Shown here: positions 1-9,413 of the stretch, one piece after another
Layout: each line of letters opens with the position of its first letter
Position numbering within the stretch: position 1 is the stretch's first letter
DNA from: Betaproteobacteria bacterium
GTDB lineage: Bacteria; Pseudomonadota; Gammaproteobacteria; Burkholderiales; Rhodocyclaceae
Assembly: GCA_009782565.1 (NCBI GenBank)
Contig: WRIU01000001.1
Location: forward strand, 248,001-312,000
Length of the DNA: 64,000 bases
Direction: 5' to 3'
Notes under the pieces: generated by a model
Told to the model about the DNA's origin: nothing
Seen by the model: the letters and a program-made list of their open reading frames with translations, nothing else
Databases searched by the model: none
Program-made: the position numbers and the translations under genes

Positions 1-987
1 GAGGCTCCGGTGACGATCAAGGGCGAATTCAACCCGTTCCGCCAGGATCAGCGGCTGAACATCGACGCCGAGGTCAAGGATTTCGACTTGCCAGGGCTTT
101 CGAGTTATTCCGGACGCTATATCGGTTATGGCATCGCCCGTGGAAAGCTCTCGGCCAACCTCAATTACCGGATTGAAGACCGCAAACTTTCGGCTGAAAA
201 CCATATATTCCTTGATCAGTTGACCTTCGGCGATGCCATCGAGAGCCCGGAGGCGACGAATTTGCCTGTTCGGCTGGCGGTATCGCTATTGAAGAATTCG
301 CGCGGCGAAATAGACATCAACCTTCCGGTTGGCGGCACACTCGACGATCCGCAGTTCAGCTTCTTCGGTTTGGTCGTGCGAGCCATTGTTAATCTCATCG
401 GCAAGGCGATAACCGCGCCTTTCGCGCTGTTCGGGCGGGAAGAACTCTCTCTGCTCGATTTCGACCCCGGTAGTTTTCAAATTGGCGCAACGCAGGAAGA
501 AAAGCTGCGCGAGCTTGCGAAATCGTTGGAAGAGCGCCCATCCCTGAAACTCGATATCACCGGCCTCGTCAATGTCCAGCGCGACGCTGAGGGCATCCGA
601 CGCGACAAGCTGCTTAACTTGGTCGTTGCCGAGAAACGCAGGGCCACGGGCAAAAGCGGCCCAATGAACGTCGACCCGGAAAGCGAGGAATACGCCGGAT
701 TGCTTACGGCGGTATACAAACAGGCAACGATCAAAAAACCGCGAAATTTCATTGGCCTGACAAAGAACTTGCCGGTTGAGGAAATGGAAAAAATGCTGCT
801 GGATAGCTTCGACATCAAGCAGGAAGACGCCGAATCGCTCGCTGGTCGGCGCGAAACCGCCGTGCAGCGCTGGTTGACCGACCAGGGGGGCGTTCCGCCA
901 GAGCGCTTGTTCCGGCGAGCACCGACCAGTGAAGAGTCCAAAGAAAACGGGCGCGAGGGCAACGGTGTGCGTTTTTCCCTGCGGTAG
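1..987 (+). CDS. DUF748 / AsmA-like envelope protein, C-terminal fragment
   Basis: The reading frame is open from base 1, so this is the 3' end of a larger gene that begins outside the window. The 328 visible residues contain the DUF748-type region: repeated beta-rich 'LSANLNYRIEDRKLSAEN' and 'INLPVGGTLDDPQFSF' motifs, a short hydrophobic stretch around VVRAIVNLIGKAITAPFALFG, then an alpha/beta tail with LREL..KSLEERPSLKLDI. Family knowledge: DUF748/AsmA-like proteins are long, beta-rich, inner-membrane-anchored envelope proteins; many are thought to take part in lipid transport or outer-membrane maintenance. The substrate here is unknown. tadA follows after 18 bases on the same strand. Confidence 0.75.
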   Translation, partial: EAPVTIKGEFNPFRQDQRLNIDAEVKDFDLPGLSSYSGRYIGYGIARGKLSANLNYRIEDRKLSAENHIFLDQLTFGDAIESPEATNLPVRLAVSLLKNSRGEIDINLPVGGTLDDPQFSFFGLVVRAIVNLIGKAITAPFALFGREELSLLDFDPGSFQIGATQEEKLRELAKSLEERPSLKLDITGLVNVQRDAEGIRRDKLLNLVVAEKRRATGKSGPMNVDPESEEYAGLLTAVYKQATIKKPRNFIGLTKNLPVEEMEKMLLDSFDIKQEDAESLAGRRETAVQRWLTDQGGVPPERLFRRAPTSEESKENGREGNGVRFSLR

Positions 988-1515
<528 letters not shown>

Positions 1516-1524
1516 GCGAAAACC

Positions 1525-2004
1525 ATGCGTATCCGAATCGATATTGCCCACCAGGAACTCGAACTTTTCAATGCGGATGGCGCGTTCATCCGCCGTTATC
1601 CCGTCTCCACAGCCAGAAATGGCGCGGGAGAGCGCGACGGCAGCGGATGTACGCCACGCGGCCGCCATCGCGTCCGGGCGCGGATCGGGGCTGGTGCGCC
1701 GTTCGGTGCGGTTTTTCGTGGCCGTAGGCCGACCGGGGAAATCTGGACGCCTGAGCTTGCGGTAGCCAACCCTGGGCGCGACTGGATACTCTCGCGCATC
1801 CTGTGGCTCTGCGGCGAAGAGTCCGGCTTCAATCGCGGGGGCCGCCTCGACAGCATGCGGCGCTATATCTACATCCACGGAACCGGAGAAGATCAACCGA
1901 TGGGCGAGCCTCGTTCCCACGGCTGTATCCGCATGCGAAACGGTGACGTGATCGAACTTTTCGAGTTGGTCAGGGCGGGGACGCCGGTCGAAATTGTGGA
2001 ATGA
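1525..2004 (+). CDS. L,D-transpeptidase (YkuD domain)
   Basis: A 159-residue YkuD-fold protein. It carries the H-G-T triplet at 118-120 and the catalytic S-H-G-C-I-R motif at 131-136 (nucleophile Cys134), both hallmarks of L,D-transpeptidases that form 3-3 peptidoglycan cross-links or attach lipoproteins. The domain fills the whole protein. No signal peptide or membrane segment is visible at the chosen ATG, which is odd for an enzyme acting on periplasmic murein. The start is supported by the 9-base spacing from tadA and by the first residues already forming the first beta strand of the domain. The export route is unclear. Confidence 0.88.
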   Translation: MRIRIDIAHQELELFNADGAFIRRYPVSTARNGAGERDGSGCTPRGRHRVRARIGAGAPFGAVFRGRRPTGEIWTPELAVANPGRDWILSRILWLCGEESGFNRGGRLDSMRRYIYIHGTGEDQPMGEPRSHGCIRMRNGDVIELFELVRAGTPVEIVE

Positions 2005-2125
2005 GGGCAGGGAGCGCGCTAGGCGGATGAAACGCGCCCATCGTGTGTTTCCCTGCAGAACGTTGGATAATCCGAAAATCCCACAAACCAAAATATCCGG
2101 TTTTTTCAGCCGGGAGGAGGAGAAC

Positions 2126-2641
2126 ATGGTCAACGCTTTGCAGGATGCCTGTGGGCCGAACGGCATCTGTTACGGTTGCGGCCCCGCCAACCCCAAGGGT
2201 ATCCAGATCAAGAGTTATTGGTCTGAAGACGGCAAGCGCGTCATCGCCACGGTTAACCCAGACCAGAAATATACGAGCTGGCCGGGGCTGGTGTATGGCG
2301 GCTTTCTGGCGATGCTGGTGGATTGCCATTCCAACTGGACGGTCATGGCGCATCACTATCGCGCCGATGGCCGCGAACCGGGCAGCCAGCCCAGTATCAA
2401 CTGCGTCACGGGGCAACTGGGCGTCCGATACCTGAAGCCGACGCCGATGGGGGTTCCGCTCCATCTTTCCGCGTGGGTTGAAGGCGAAGTCGGGCGCAAG
2501 ACGCGGGTAATCTGCGAGATTCGCGCGGGCGATGAATTGACCGCCGTTGGCGATTCGATTTTTTTCCGCGTCGATACCAATGCGCTGGCTGACCAGGCGC
2601 ATAACAAGGACGCCGCGCGCGAGGATGGGCACAGGGCGTAA
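2126..2641 (+). CDS. PaaI-family hotdog thioesterase
   Basis: A 171-residue hotdog-fold acyl-CoA thioesterase-like protein. The N-terminal C-Y-G-C-G-P-A-N-P-K-G segment and the following GLVYGGFLAMLVDCH helix are typical of PaaI/YbgC-related thioesterases. A longer frame is open from base 1994, but the ATG at 2126 is preceded by a strong Shine-Dalgarno (GGGAGGAGG at 2112-2120), so this start was chosen. zapE begins 3 bases after its stop, suggesting co-transcription. The acyl-CoA substrate cannot be deduced. Confidence 0.82.
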   Translation: MVNALQDACGPNGICYGCGPANPKGIQIKSYWSEDGKRVIATVNPDQKYTSWPGLVYGGFLAMLVDCHSNWTVMAHHYRADGREPGSQPSINCVTGQLGVRYLKPTPMGVPLHLSAWVEGEVGRKTRVICEIRAGDELTAVGDSIFFRVDTNALADQAHNKDAAREDGHRA

Positions 2642-2644
2642 ACA

Positions 2645-3781
2645 GTGTCTCCGCACAAGATTTTGAACGCCCCTGAGCACGGTGTGCTCGAAGCCTATGA
2701 ATCGCAACTCCTCGCCAGGGGCTATACGGCAGACCCGGCGCAACGCGCGGCGGTGGCGCGCCTGCAAAAACTCTACGGGGAATTGCTGGCTTTCAAGGCC
2801 GCCCGCCGCACGAAGCTACGGAAGATGCTTATCCGTCCGGATGCGCCGAAAAGCGTCTACCTCTGGGGCGGGGTAGGGCGCGGCAAGAGTTTTCTGATGG
2901 ATTGCTTCTTCGATTCGCTTCCCTACCGGAGAAAGCGCCGTGTGCATTTCCACGCTTTCATGCAGGAAGTGCAGAATGATTTGCGCTGTTTGAATGTGCC
3001 CGACCCGCTGCAAAAGGTCGCCGACCGCATTGCCGCCCAGACACGGCTTCTATGTTTCGACGAATTTCACGTCTCGGATATTGCCGACGCGATGATCTTG
3101 GGTCGCCTGTTGGAAGCCCTGTTCGAGCGCGGGGTGATCTTCGTGATGACCTCCAACTATCCGCCTGACGGGCTGTATCCGGACGGGCTGATGCGGGTCA
3201 ACTTCCTGCCCGCGATCAAGATGATCAAGGCGCGGTTCGACGTGCTCGAAGTCGATAACGGCCACGACTATCGGCTGCGGGCGCTGGAAGAAATCGAATC
3301 CTGGCTCGTTCCCGCCGATGCCGAGGCCGACGCGCGCCTTGTTGAGGATTTTCGGCGTCTGACGGGACTCGTTCCGCAGGCTGGAGAAATAGAAGTGCTG
3401 GAGCGCCGTTTGCCTGTGCGCGGCTGCGCCGATGACGTGATCTGGTTCGATTTCGATGTGCTTTGCCGCACGGCGCGCTCGCAGAACGATTACCTGGAAA
3501 TTGCCCGCGCCTATCACACCGTGCTGCTCTCGAACATCCCGGTCATGCAAAAGGGCGAGGCTTCGGAAGCGCGGCGGCTCACCTGGCTCATCGACGTGCT
3601 GTACGATTTCCGCGTCAAACTCGTCGCCAGCGCGGCAGATGCGGCACACGCGCTCTACGTCGAAGGGCTGCACGCCAGCGAATTCACCCGCACCGTGAGC
3701 CGCCTGATCGAAATGCACACGCGCGAGTACCTAGCCGAACCGCACCGGCAGGAGACCTTGCAAAATGACCCCAAGGCATAA
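2645..3781 (+). CDS. zapE: Cell division ATPase ZapE (AFG1-like)
   Basis: AFG1/ZapE-family AAA-like ATPase of 378 residues. The Walker A G-G-V-G-R-G-K-S lies at about 75-82, followed by the family motif FLMDCFF. Walker B is in CFDEFHVSDIADAMILGRL, and the conserved VMTSNYPPDGLYPDGL segment follows. In Escherichia coli ZapE associates with the constricting division septum and affects FtsZ bundling. The start is GTG at 2645, 3 bases after the thioesterase stop; no good ATG occurs before the conserved region. The 3' end overlaps the next gene by 17 bases. Confidence 0.93.
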   Translation: MSPHKILNAPEHGVLEAYESQLLARGYTADPAQRAAVARLQKLYGELLAFKAARRTKLRKMLIRPDAPKSVYLWGGVGRGKSFLMDCFFDSLPYRRKRRVHFHAFMQEVQNDLRCLNVPDPLQKVADRIAAQTRLLCFDEFHVSDIADAMILGRLLEALFERGVIFVMTSNYPPDGLYPDGLMRVNFLPAIKMIKARFDVLEVDNGHDYRLRALEEIESWLVPADAEADARLVEDFRRLTGLVPQAGEIEVLERRLPVRGCADDVIWFDFDVLCRTARSQNDYLEIARAYHTVLLSNIPVMQKGEASEARRLTWLIDVLYDFRVKLVASAADAAHALYVEGLHASEFTRTVSRLIEMHTREYLAEPHRQETLQNDPKA

Positions 3782-4592
3782 GCCAATGAAACAATTTCTT
3801 ACCCTTCCGCCAAACGGTGCGCGATTCCGCGCGCTATCGCTCGAATTCGCCTGGTTTGGCTCGGAAAGCGTCTCAGTAGACGCGCCGACGCTCGTTTTCC
3901 TTCATGAAGGCCTGGGCTGCATCGACTTGTGGCGCAATTTCCCTGAAGCCTTGTGCGAGCGTTTGCAATGCCGTGGGTTTGCCTATTCCCGGTTCGCTTA
4001 CGGCGAGTCCACGCCCCGCCCGTTAGAAGAGCCTTTCCCCGCCGATTACCTCGAACGCGAAACCCTGGAGAATTTGCCCGATGTGCTCGGCGCGGTCGGC
4101 ATCGAACGGCCCTGGCTGATCGGGCATAGCGACGGCGGAACCATTGCCTTGCTTGCGGCGGCGAACGATCCCGGAGGCGCGCACTATCCGGGCATCGTCG
4201 CCATCGCGCCGCATTACCGGGTCGAAGAGGTTTGCATCATTGGTATCGAGCGCGCCCGCGCCGCTTATGAACAGGGCGACCTTCGCAAGCGGCTGGCGAA
4301 ATATCACCGGGACGTGGATTCCGCTTTTTACGGCTGGTGCAATGTCTGGCTCGACCCGGCGCGGCGCGGCTGGAACATCGAAGCTGCGCTGAAAAACGTC
4401 ACCTGCCCAACGCTTGCCATTCAGGGCGTACAGGACGAATACGCGACGCTCGATCAGATCGAAGCCATCCAACGCCATGCGCCGCAGACGAAATTGATGA
4501 AGGTCGACGGCTGTGGGCATTTTCCTTTTTTCAATCAGCCCGAAGCCGTCATCGACGCCATAGCCGCCTTCGTGCGCGAACACCGCCAATGA
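3765..4592 (+). CDS. Alpha/beta hydrolase
   Basis: A 275-residue single-domain alpha/beta hydrolase. The oxyanion-region motif FLHEGLGCIDLW is followed by the nucleophile elbow G-H-S-D-G-G (Ser122), and the C-terminal DGCGHFPFF carries the likely catalytic His. No signal peptide is seen, so it is probably cytoplasmic. The start overlaps the end of zapE by 17 bases and has GGCAGGAG upstream. An in-frame ATG at 3786 (MKQFLTLPP) is an alternative. Position within the zapE-dinG run suggests an operon, but the substrate is not recognisable. Confidence 0.85.
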   Translation: MTPRHKPMKQFLTLPPNGARFRALSLEFAWFGSESVSVDAPTLVFLHEGLGCIDLWRNFPEALCERLQCRGFAYSRFAYGESTPRPLEEPFPADYLERETLENLPDVLGAVGIERPWLIGHSDGGTIALLAAANDPGGAHYPGIVAIAPHYRVEEVCIIGIERARAAYEQGDLRKRLAKYHRDVDSAFYGWCNVWLDPARRGWNIEAALKNVTCPTLAIQGVQDEYATLDQIEAIQRHAPQTKLMKVDGCGHFPFFNQPEAVIDAIAAFVREHRQ

Positions 4593-4610
4593 GGCGATGA
4601 ACGGCCCTTG

Positions 4611-6593
4611 ATGAGCGACCCAGGGCAACGGTTTCCTGATTTATCCCGCATCTTCGCGGAGGATGGGCCGTTGGCCGCCGCCGTTGCAGGGTTTCGCGCG
4701 CGCAGCCAGCAGCTTGAAATGGCTGAAGCCATTCAGGACGCCATCACGAGCCATCGTGTGCTCGTGGCTGAAGCGGGCACAGGGACAGGTAAAACCTTCG
4801 CCTATCTTGCCCCAGCCTTGCTCTATGGGGGCAAGGTCATCATCTCCACCGGCACGCGCACCTTGCAGGACCAACTCTTCACCCGCGACCTTCCGACCGT
4901 GCGCGATGCGCTCAAACTGCCGGTCACGACCGCGCTTCTCAAGGGGCGGGCCAATTACGTCTGTCCTTATCATCTGGAACGCAATCGCCGCGACGGGCGA
5001 TTCCTCACCGCGCAGGACGCGGCGGATGTGCGCGCCATTGCCCGTTTCGCGCAGATCACCCATAGCGGCGACAAAAGCGAATGCGCTGATGTGCGGGAAG
5101 ACTCTGGCGCATGGATAGCAGCCACGTCCACCCGCGATAACTGCCTCGGGCAAGATTGCCCGGACATCAAGAAGTGTTTCGTCCTGCAAGCGCGGCGCGC
5201 GGCGATGGAGGCCGATGTAGTGGTCGTGAACCACCATCTTTTCTTCGCCGATGTCATGCTGAAAGACGAAGGCATGGGGGAATTGCTGCCCAGTTGCAAT
5301 ACGGTGATTTTCGACGAAGCCCACCAGTTGCCGGAAACCGCGAGCCTCTTTTTCGGAGAAAACGTTTCCACCACACAGGCGCTGGAACTCGCGCGCGACA
5401 CCCGTTCCGAAACCATCGCAGCCGCGCGCGATTGCGTGGTGCTGATCGACGAGACGCGCGCGCTGGAAAAGGCCGCAAAGGATTTTCGCCTCGCTTTCGG
5501 CCTGGAACCGGTCAAACTCTCGGCGGCGCAGGCCGCGCAACGAGAAGAATTCGCGCCGCAACTTACAGCGTTTGCCGGGGCGCTCAAGCGCCTTGATGCT
5601 TTGTTGGAGGTTCAAGCCGAGCGTTCCGAAGGGTTGGCGAATTGCCTGCGACGCACACGGGAACTGGCAGCGCAACTTGAACATTGGCGCAATCCCAATG
5701 ACGCGGAAGACACGGTCCGGTGGGTCGAAGTCTTCACGTATGCCGTGTCTCTCAACGCTACCCCGCTCGACGTGGCGAGCCTCTTCCGGCGTCAACTCGA
5801 CGGTGGCCCCTCTCGCGCGTGGATTTTCACTTCAGCCACGCTTGCCATCGGCACAGACCTCGGCCATTACTGCCGGGAAATCGGCCTCACCGGGCTGGAG
5901 CCTCCTCCTTTGTCGAATGTATGGGGCAGCCCTTTCGATTATGGCGAGCAGGCATTGCTCTACGCCCCCACCGGCATGCCCAATCCCAATTCCCCCCTGT
6001 ATGCCGAGGCCGTGACGCAGGCTGCCTTGCCGCTCATCCGCGCCGCGCGCGGACGCGCTTTCGTGCTCTGCACTTCGCTCAAAGCAATGCGCCGCATTCA
6101 CGAACTGCTTGCCGAGGAACTGCGGCAAGACGGAAATCGAAACGAAGGTGAGGAGCCGCTGCCCCTGCTGCTGCAAAGCGAAGGTTCGCGCACTGAACTG
6201 CTGGAACGCTTCCGCCGCCTCGGCAACGCCGTGCTGGTAGCGAGCCAGAGCTTTTGGGAAGGCGTCGACGTGCCGGGCGATGCGCTCTCGCTCATCATCA
6301 TCGACAAACTCCCATTCGCCCCGCCGGACGACCCTGTGTTCGCCGCCCGCGTCGAGCACATGGAAAAACAGGGCATCAACCCCTTTGTCCATCACCAGTT
6401 GCCGCGCGCCGTCATCAGCATGAAACAGGGCGCGGGGCGGCTCATCCGCAGCGAGCGCGACCGTGGGCTTTTGTGCGTCTGCGACCCGCGCATGATCGGC
6501 AAATCCTACGGCAAGGCCGTCTGGCGCAGCCTGCCTCCCATGCGCCGCACCCGCGAGGAAAGTGTCGCAGTGGCTTTTTTGAAGGCACTTTGA
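4611..6593 (+). CDS. dinG: DinG/YoaA-type ATP-dependent DNA helicase
   Basis: Superfamily 2, XPD/DinG-like 5'-3' helicase of 660 residues. Walker A A-G-T-G-T-G-K-T is at about 55-62 and the DEAH box is in VIFDEAHQLPE. Cysteines between them (NYVCPYHLE, then DNCLGQDCPDIKKCF) fit the iron-sulfur cluster of this family. The C-terminal motif region ASQSFWEGVDVPG...GRLIRSERDRG is intact. These enzymes unwind R-loops and damaged or replicating DNA. ATG at 4611 is preferred over the adjacent TTG at 4608. YoaA and DinG are hard to separate by eye; the helicase call is firm, the exact orthologue less so. Confidence 0.88.
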   Translation: MSDPGQRFPDLSRIFAEDGPLAAAVAGFRARSQQLEMAEAIQDAITSHRVLVAEAGTGTGKTFAYLAPALLYGGKVIISTGTRTLQDQLFTRDLPTVRDALKLPVTTALLKGRANYVCPYHLERNRRDGRFLTAQDAADVRAIARFAQITHSGDKSECADVREDSGAWIAATSTRDNCLGQDCPDIKKCFVLQARRAAMEADVVVVNHHLFFADVMLKDEGMGELLPSCNTVIFDEAHQLPETASLFFGENVSTTQALELARDTRSETIAAARDCVVLIDETRALEKAAKDFRLAFGLEPVKLSAAQAAQREEFAPQLTAFAGALKRLDALLEVQAERSEGLANCLRRTRELAAQLEHWRNPNDAEDTVRWVEVFTYAVSLNATPLDVASLFRRQLDGGPSRAWIFTSATLAIGTDLGHYCREIGLTGLEPPPLSNVWGSPFDYGEQALLYAPTGMPNPNSPLYAEAVTQAALPLIRAARGRAFVLCTSLKAMRRIHELLAEELRQDGNRNEGEEPLPLLLQSEGSRTELLERFRRLGNAVLVASQSFWEGVDVPGDALSLIIIDKLPFAPPDDPVFAARVEHMEKQGINPFVHHQLPRAVISMKQGAGRLIRSERDRGLLCVCDPRMIGKSYGKAVWRSLPPMRRTREESVAVAFLKAL

Positions 6594-6610
6594 ACCTCTA
6601 AGGCAAAAAA

Positions 6611-6640
6611 GCCAGATGCCCGAAGGCATCTGGCCTGTTT
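6611..6640. terminator. Rho-independent terminator (bidirectional)
   Basis: A perfect 10-bp stem GCCAGATGCC / GGCATCTGGC with a CGAA tetraloop (6611-6634). An A-run lies on the left (6605-6610) and a short T-rich tail on the right. It sits between the convergent helicase gene and the minus-strand PEP-CTERM gene, so it can end transcripts from both sides. Confidence 0.88.
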
Positions 6641-6670
6641 CATGACTACGAATGTTGTGGCAAATCAGCC

Positions 6671-7297
6671 TTAGATTGCCTTGAACCTCCGGCGGCGCGC
6701 GATCATTCCGACAACACCCAAGCCCGCGAGCAGCATCGCATATTCAGCGGGTTCGGGAATCGCCGCTGCCGACATGGTGATGGTGTAGTTACTTGTGCCA
6801 AAAAACGATACGCTGGCGGCAAAGCCGGAGATCACGAGCGTGTAATCGCTCACAGCCGGATTAAAGACAAAATCACCGGCCAAGGTGCCGTCGGGCTGTA
6901 GATGGAATTCGCCTAGGGACGTCAGCCCATACGTATTGGGGAACGCAACCTTCAATACGTCCGCCTGCCAAGGGGGAAGAAGATTGTTTTTATAGGTGCC
7001 TTCATACACGGCAAATGTCAGGTTGTCACCGTTGGAAGCGAAAGTGAGGGGGGGGAGGGTAGATGTGAGAGTGAGGGAGGCACTGGCAACACTGGGGTCA
7101 ACCGAGAAGGTGTACCAGTCCAGAATATTCATAGCGGCACTGACAAGGGGCGACGAGAAAAGACTAAAAGCGTTCCCGTCTGTCAAGACGTTATCAGAAG
7201 TAAGTGTTCCCAACGACCCTTCGTACCAAGCCTGCGCGCTAGCGATACAGCCAATACCCAGAACGGCGGCGGCGACAGTTTTCTTAAGCTTGAACAT
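6671..7297 (-). CDS. PEP-CTERM sorting-domain exported protein
   Basis: A 208-residue secreted protein. The N-terminus is a signal peptide (basic MFKLKK, hydrophobic core, AQA cleavage region). The C-terminus is a classic PEP-CTERM signal: I-P-E-P near residue 181, a hydrophobic helix LLAGLGVVGMIA, then RRRR. Such proteins are recognised by exosortase (EpsH/XrtA-type) and are linked to exopolysaccharide and biofilm production in Gram-negative bacteria. The middle is Ser/Thr-rich, with a repeat-like beta pattern (FSVDPSVASASLTLTSTLP). The start is backed by a strong GGAAGGAG ribosome-binding site 7 bases upstream. No exosortase gene is in the window. The specific function is unknown. Confidence 0.88.
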   Translation of the reverse strand: MFKLKKTVAAAVLGIGCIASAQAWYEGSLGTLTSDNVLTDGNAFSLFSSPLVSAAMNILDWYTFSVDPSVASASLTLTSTLPPLTFASNGDNLTFAVYEGTYKNNLLPPWQADVLKVAFPNTYGLTSLGEFHLQPDGTLAGDFVFNPAVSDYTLVISGFAASVSFFGTSNYTITMSAAAIPEPAEYAMLLAGLGVVGMIARRRRFKAI

Positions 7298-7850
7298 ACA
7301 AACGCTCCTTCCAAAAGAATGTTTTCGTAAAAACCGAGTAACTTAAGCAAGTTTCATGCCTATTTTGTTCATACCTTTCCTTTCCGTGAGCACCATCCCG
7401 TACCAGTACGTGGCAAAAGCCAACTGCTATGAAGTATCCTTTTGATTATTATTGTGGTTTTCCGAAGGTGCGATACGTATAAGCGGCCATGTTGTACTGC
7501 CGGAATGAATGTTTATTTGCTTGCAGTGGTTAGCTCTGTGCACTGTGATACGATTATTTATTTTCGTTATAACTCGTTGAATTCATATTGTTTCTGTGGC
7601 GTGAAGCGTTGAATGTCGGTTGTTTTTACACCTTTATGGGGCGCGAATCCGGATAACGCATTTGATATAAATAGACAGCAGGCGTGCCGCTTCAGGATAT
7701 ATTAGAATTCAATATTTCATTGAAATTTAATCGTATATTCAAGCTGGTGTCGATAATTTTTACACTCTGACAGGCTTACGGTTGCGACCGCACAATTCTG
7801 CCTTTAACATCCGAAAAATTTATCCACCTATCCATATTGAGACCATCACC
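7298..7850. other. AT-rich divergent intergenic region
   Basis: This 553-base region separates the minus-strand PEP-CTERM gene from the plus-strand pap gene and is much more AT-rich than its surroundings. No convincing ORF or RNA gene was seen. It holds a small inverted repeat TTCAAT-5-ATTGAA at 7708-7724 and AT-rich promoter-like stretches, including GATATAAATAG near 7652. It probably contains promoters for both flanking genes, but none can be assigned firmly. Confidence 0.5.
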
Positions 7851-9413
7851 ATGTTTGAATCTGCGGAACTCGGACATACGATCGACAAGAGAACTTTCCG
7901 GGCGGAAGTTCAGAAGCTGCGGGAAGCCTTTCTGGAGGCGCAGTTCGAGTTGCGGGAGAGAGGAAAATTCCAGGTGCTCGTGCTCATCAGCGGCGGAGAT
8001 GGCGCAGGCAAGGGGGAAACGATCAACGACCTCTACAGTTGGATGGACCCGCGCTATCTCTCCGCCCGCGCTTTCTCCATGCCTACCGAAGAAGAACTGG
8101 CGCACCCTTTCATGTGGCGCTTCTGGAATGGGCTGCCGCCGAAAGGGCGAATCGGCATTTTTTCCGGCTCCTGGTATTCAAGGCCCATCCATCGACGCAT
8201 CATCGGGGAAATCGACCAGGCGTTTTTCGATCAGCGCATCGACCAGATCAACCGCTTCGAGGCGATGCTGGCGAACGAAGGGGCGTTGATCCTGAAGTTT
8301 TGGCTCCATCTCACAAAAGAAGGGCAGAAGAAGCGTTTCAAGACCCTGGAAAAAGACCCCCGTACCGCTTGGCGTGTCACCAAGGCAAGCTGGGAGCGCC
8401 TGAAGACTTACGACAAACTCCAGGAAGTGGCCTCCCATTTGTTGCGCCTGACGAATACCTCTTGGGCGCCGTGGACCGTAGTGGAGAGCGCGGATGATTG
8501 TTATCGCTCACTCACGGTCGGCAAGCTGGTGCTGGATGCGTTGCAGAAACGGCTCGCGGACAAGAAAGAGCGCGAATATCCGGTTGCGCCCCCGATCTCG
8601 CCCAAGACGGATTCGTTGGATGTACTTACGGCGCTCAACCTCAACCAGAGTTTGGATCGTAAAACCTACCAACTACGACTTGCCGGGGCGTTGGGGCGGC
8701 TTTCCGAACTTGTCCGTTTGCCGGAGTTCTCAAAGCATTCACTGATTCTCGTCTTCGAGGGGTCGGATGCTGCCGGAAAGGGCGGAACCATACGGCGGAT
8801 GTCGCGCGCGTTCGATGCCCGCCAGTACCAGATCATGACTGTCGCTGCGCCAACCCAGGAGGAACTGGCGCAGCCCTACCTGTGGCGTTTCTGGCGGAAT
8901 GTGCCCAAGAAAGGGCGCATTGCGATTTTCGACCGTTCCTGGTACGGGCGGGTGTTGGTAGAGCGGGTGGAGGGCTTTTGCACGGAGGCCGACTGGTTGC
9001 GCGCTTATTCGGAGATCAACGATTTTGAGCATGAACTTATGGGGGATGGTGCGATCGTCCTCAAGTTCTGGCTGCAAATCTCTGAAGATGAGCAGTTGAA
9101 GCGTTTCAAGGAGCGCGAGGCAACGGTCTTCAAGCGTTACAAGATTACGGACGAGGACTGGCGTAACCGCGAAAAATGGGATGATTACCACCAAGCCGTC
9201 TGCGATATGGTAGAACGTACCAGTACCGGGCTGATTCCCTGGACGCTCGTGGAAGCCAACGACAAGCAGTTCGCGCGCGTAAAGGTGCTGGAAACGGTGT
9301 GCGACAGGCTGGAGGGGGTATTGTTCGGCAAGAAGGATGAGCCTCGCGAGACACACGATGGAAATAAAAGCAAGATAAAACCGGAGAAAACGGAGGATAA
9401 AAGCAAAAGCTGA
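7851..9413 (+). CDS. pap: Polyphosphate:AMP phosphotransferase, two PPK2 domains
   Basis: A 520-residue protein made of two tandem PPK2 domains, the architecture of class II PPK2 (Pap), which makes ADP from AMP using polyphosphate. Domain 1 has Walker A S-G-G-D-G-A-G-K-G (about 47-55) and domain 2 has E-G-S-D-A-A-G-K-G-G near residue 305. The lid/Walker B signature is F-D-R-S-W-Y-G-R in domain 2 (near 360) but F-S-G-S-W-Y-S-R in domain 1 (near 104). Domain 1 therefore lacks the Asp-Arg pair and is probably structural (inference). The C-terminal tail is Lys/Glu-rich. The ATG at 7851 was chosen because similarity begins at MFESAELGH, not at the longer frame from 7782. The stop overlaps the next start by one base. 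Confidence 0.92.
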   Translation: MFESAELGHTIDKRTFRAEVQKLREAFLEAQFELRERGKFQVLVLISGGDGAGKGETINDLYSWMDPRYLSARAFSMPTEEELAHPFMWRFWNGLPPKGRIGIFSGSWYSRPIHRRIIGEIDQAFFDQRIDQINRFEAMLANEGALILKFWLHLTKEGQKKRFKTLEKDPRTAWRVTKASWERLKTYDKLQEVASHLLRLTNTSWAPWTVVESADDCYRSLTVGKLVLDALQKRLADKKEREYPVAPPISPKTDSLDVLTALNLNQSLDRKTYQLRLAGALGRLSELVRLPEFSKHSLILVFEGSDAAGKGGTIRRMSRAFDARQYQIMTVAAPTQEELAQPYLWRFWRNVPKKGRIAIFDRSWYGRVLVERVEGFCTEADWLRAYSEINDFEHELMGDGAIVLKFWLQISEDEQLKRFKEREATVFKRYKITDEDWRNREKWDDYHQAVCDMVERTSTGLIPWTLVEANDKQFARVKVLETVCDRLEGVLFGKKDEPRETHDGNKSKIKPEKTEDKSKS

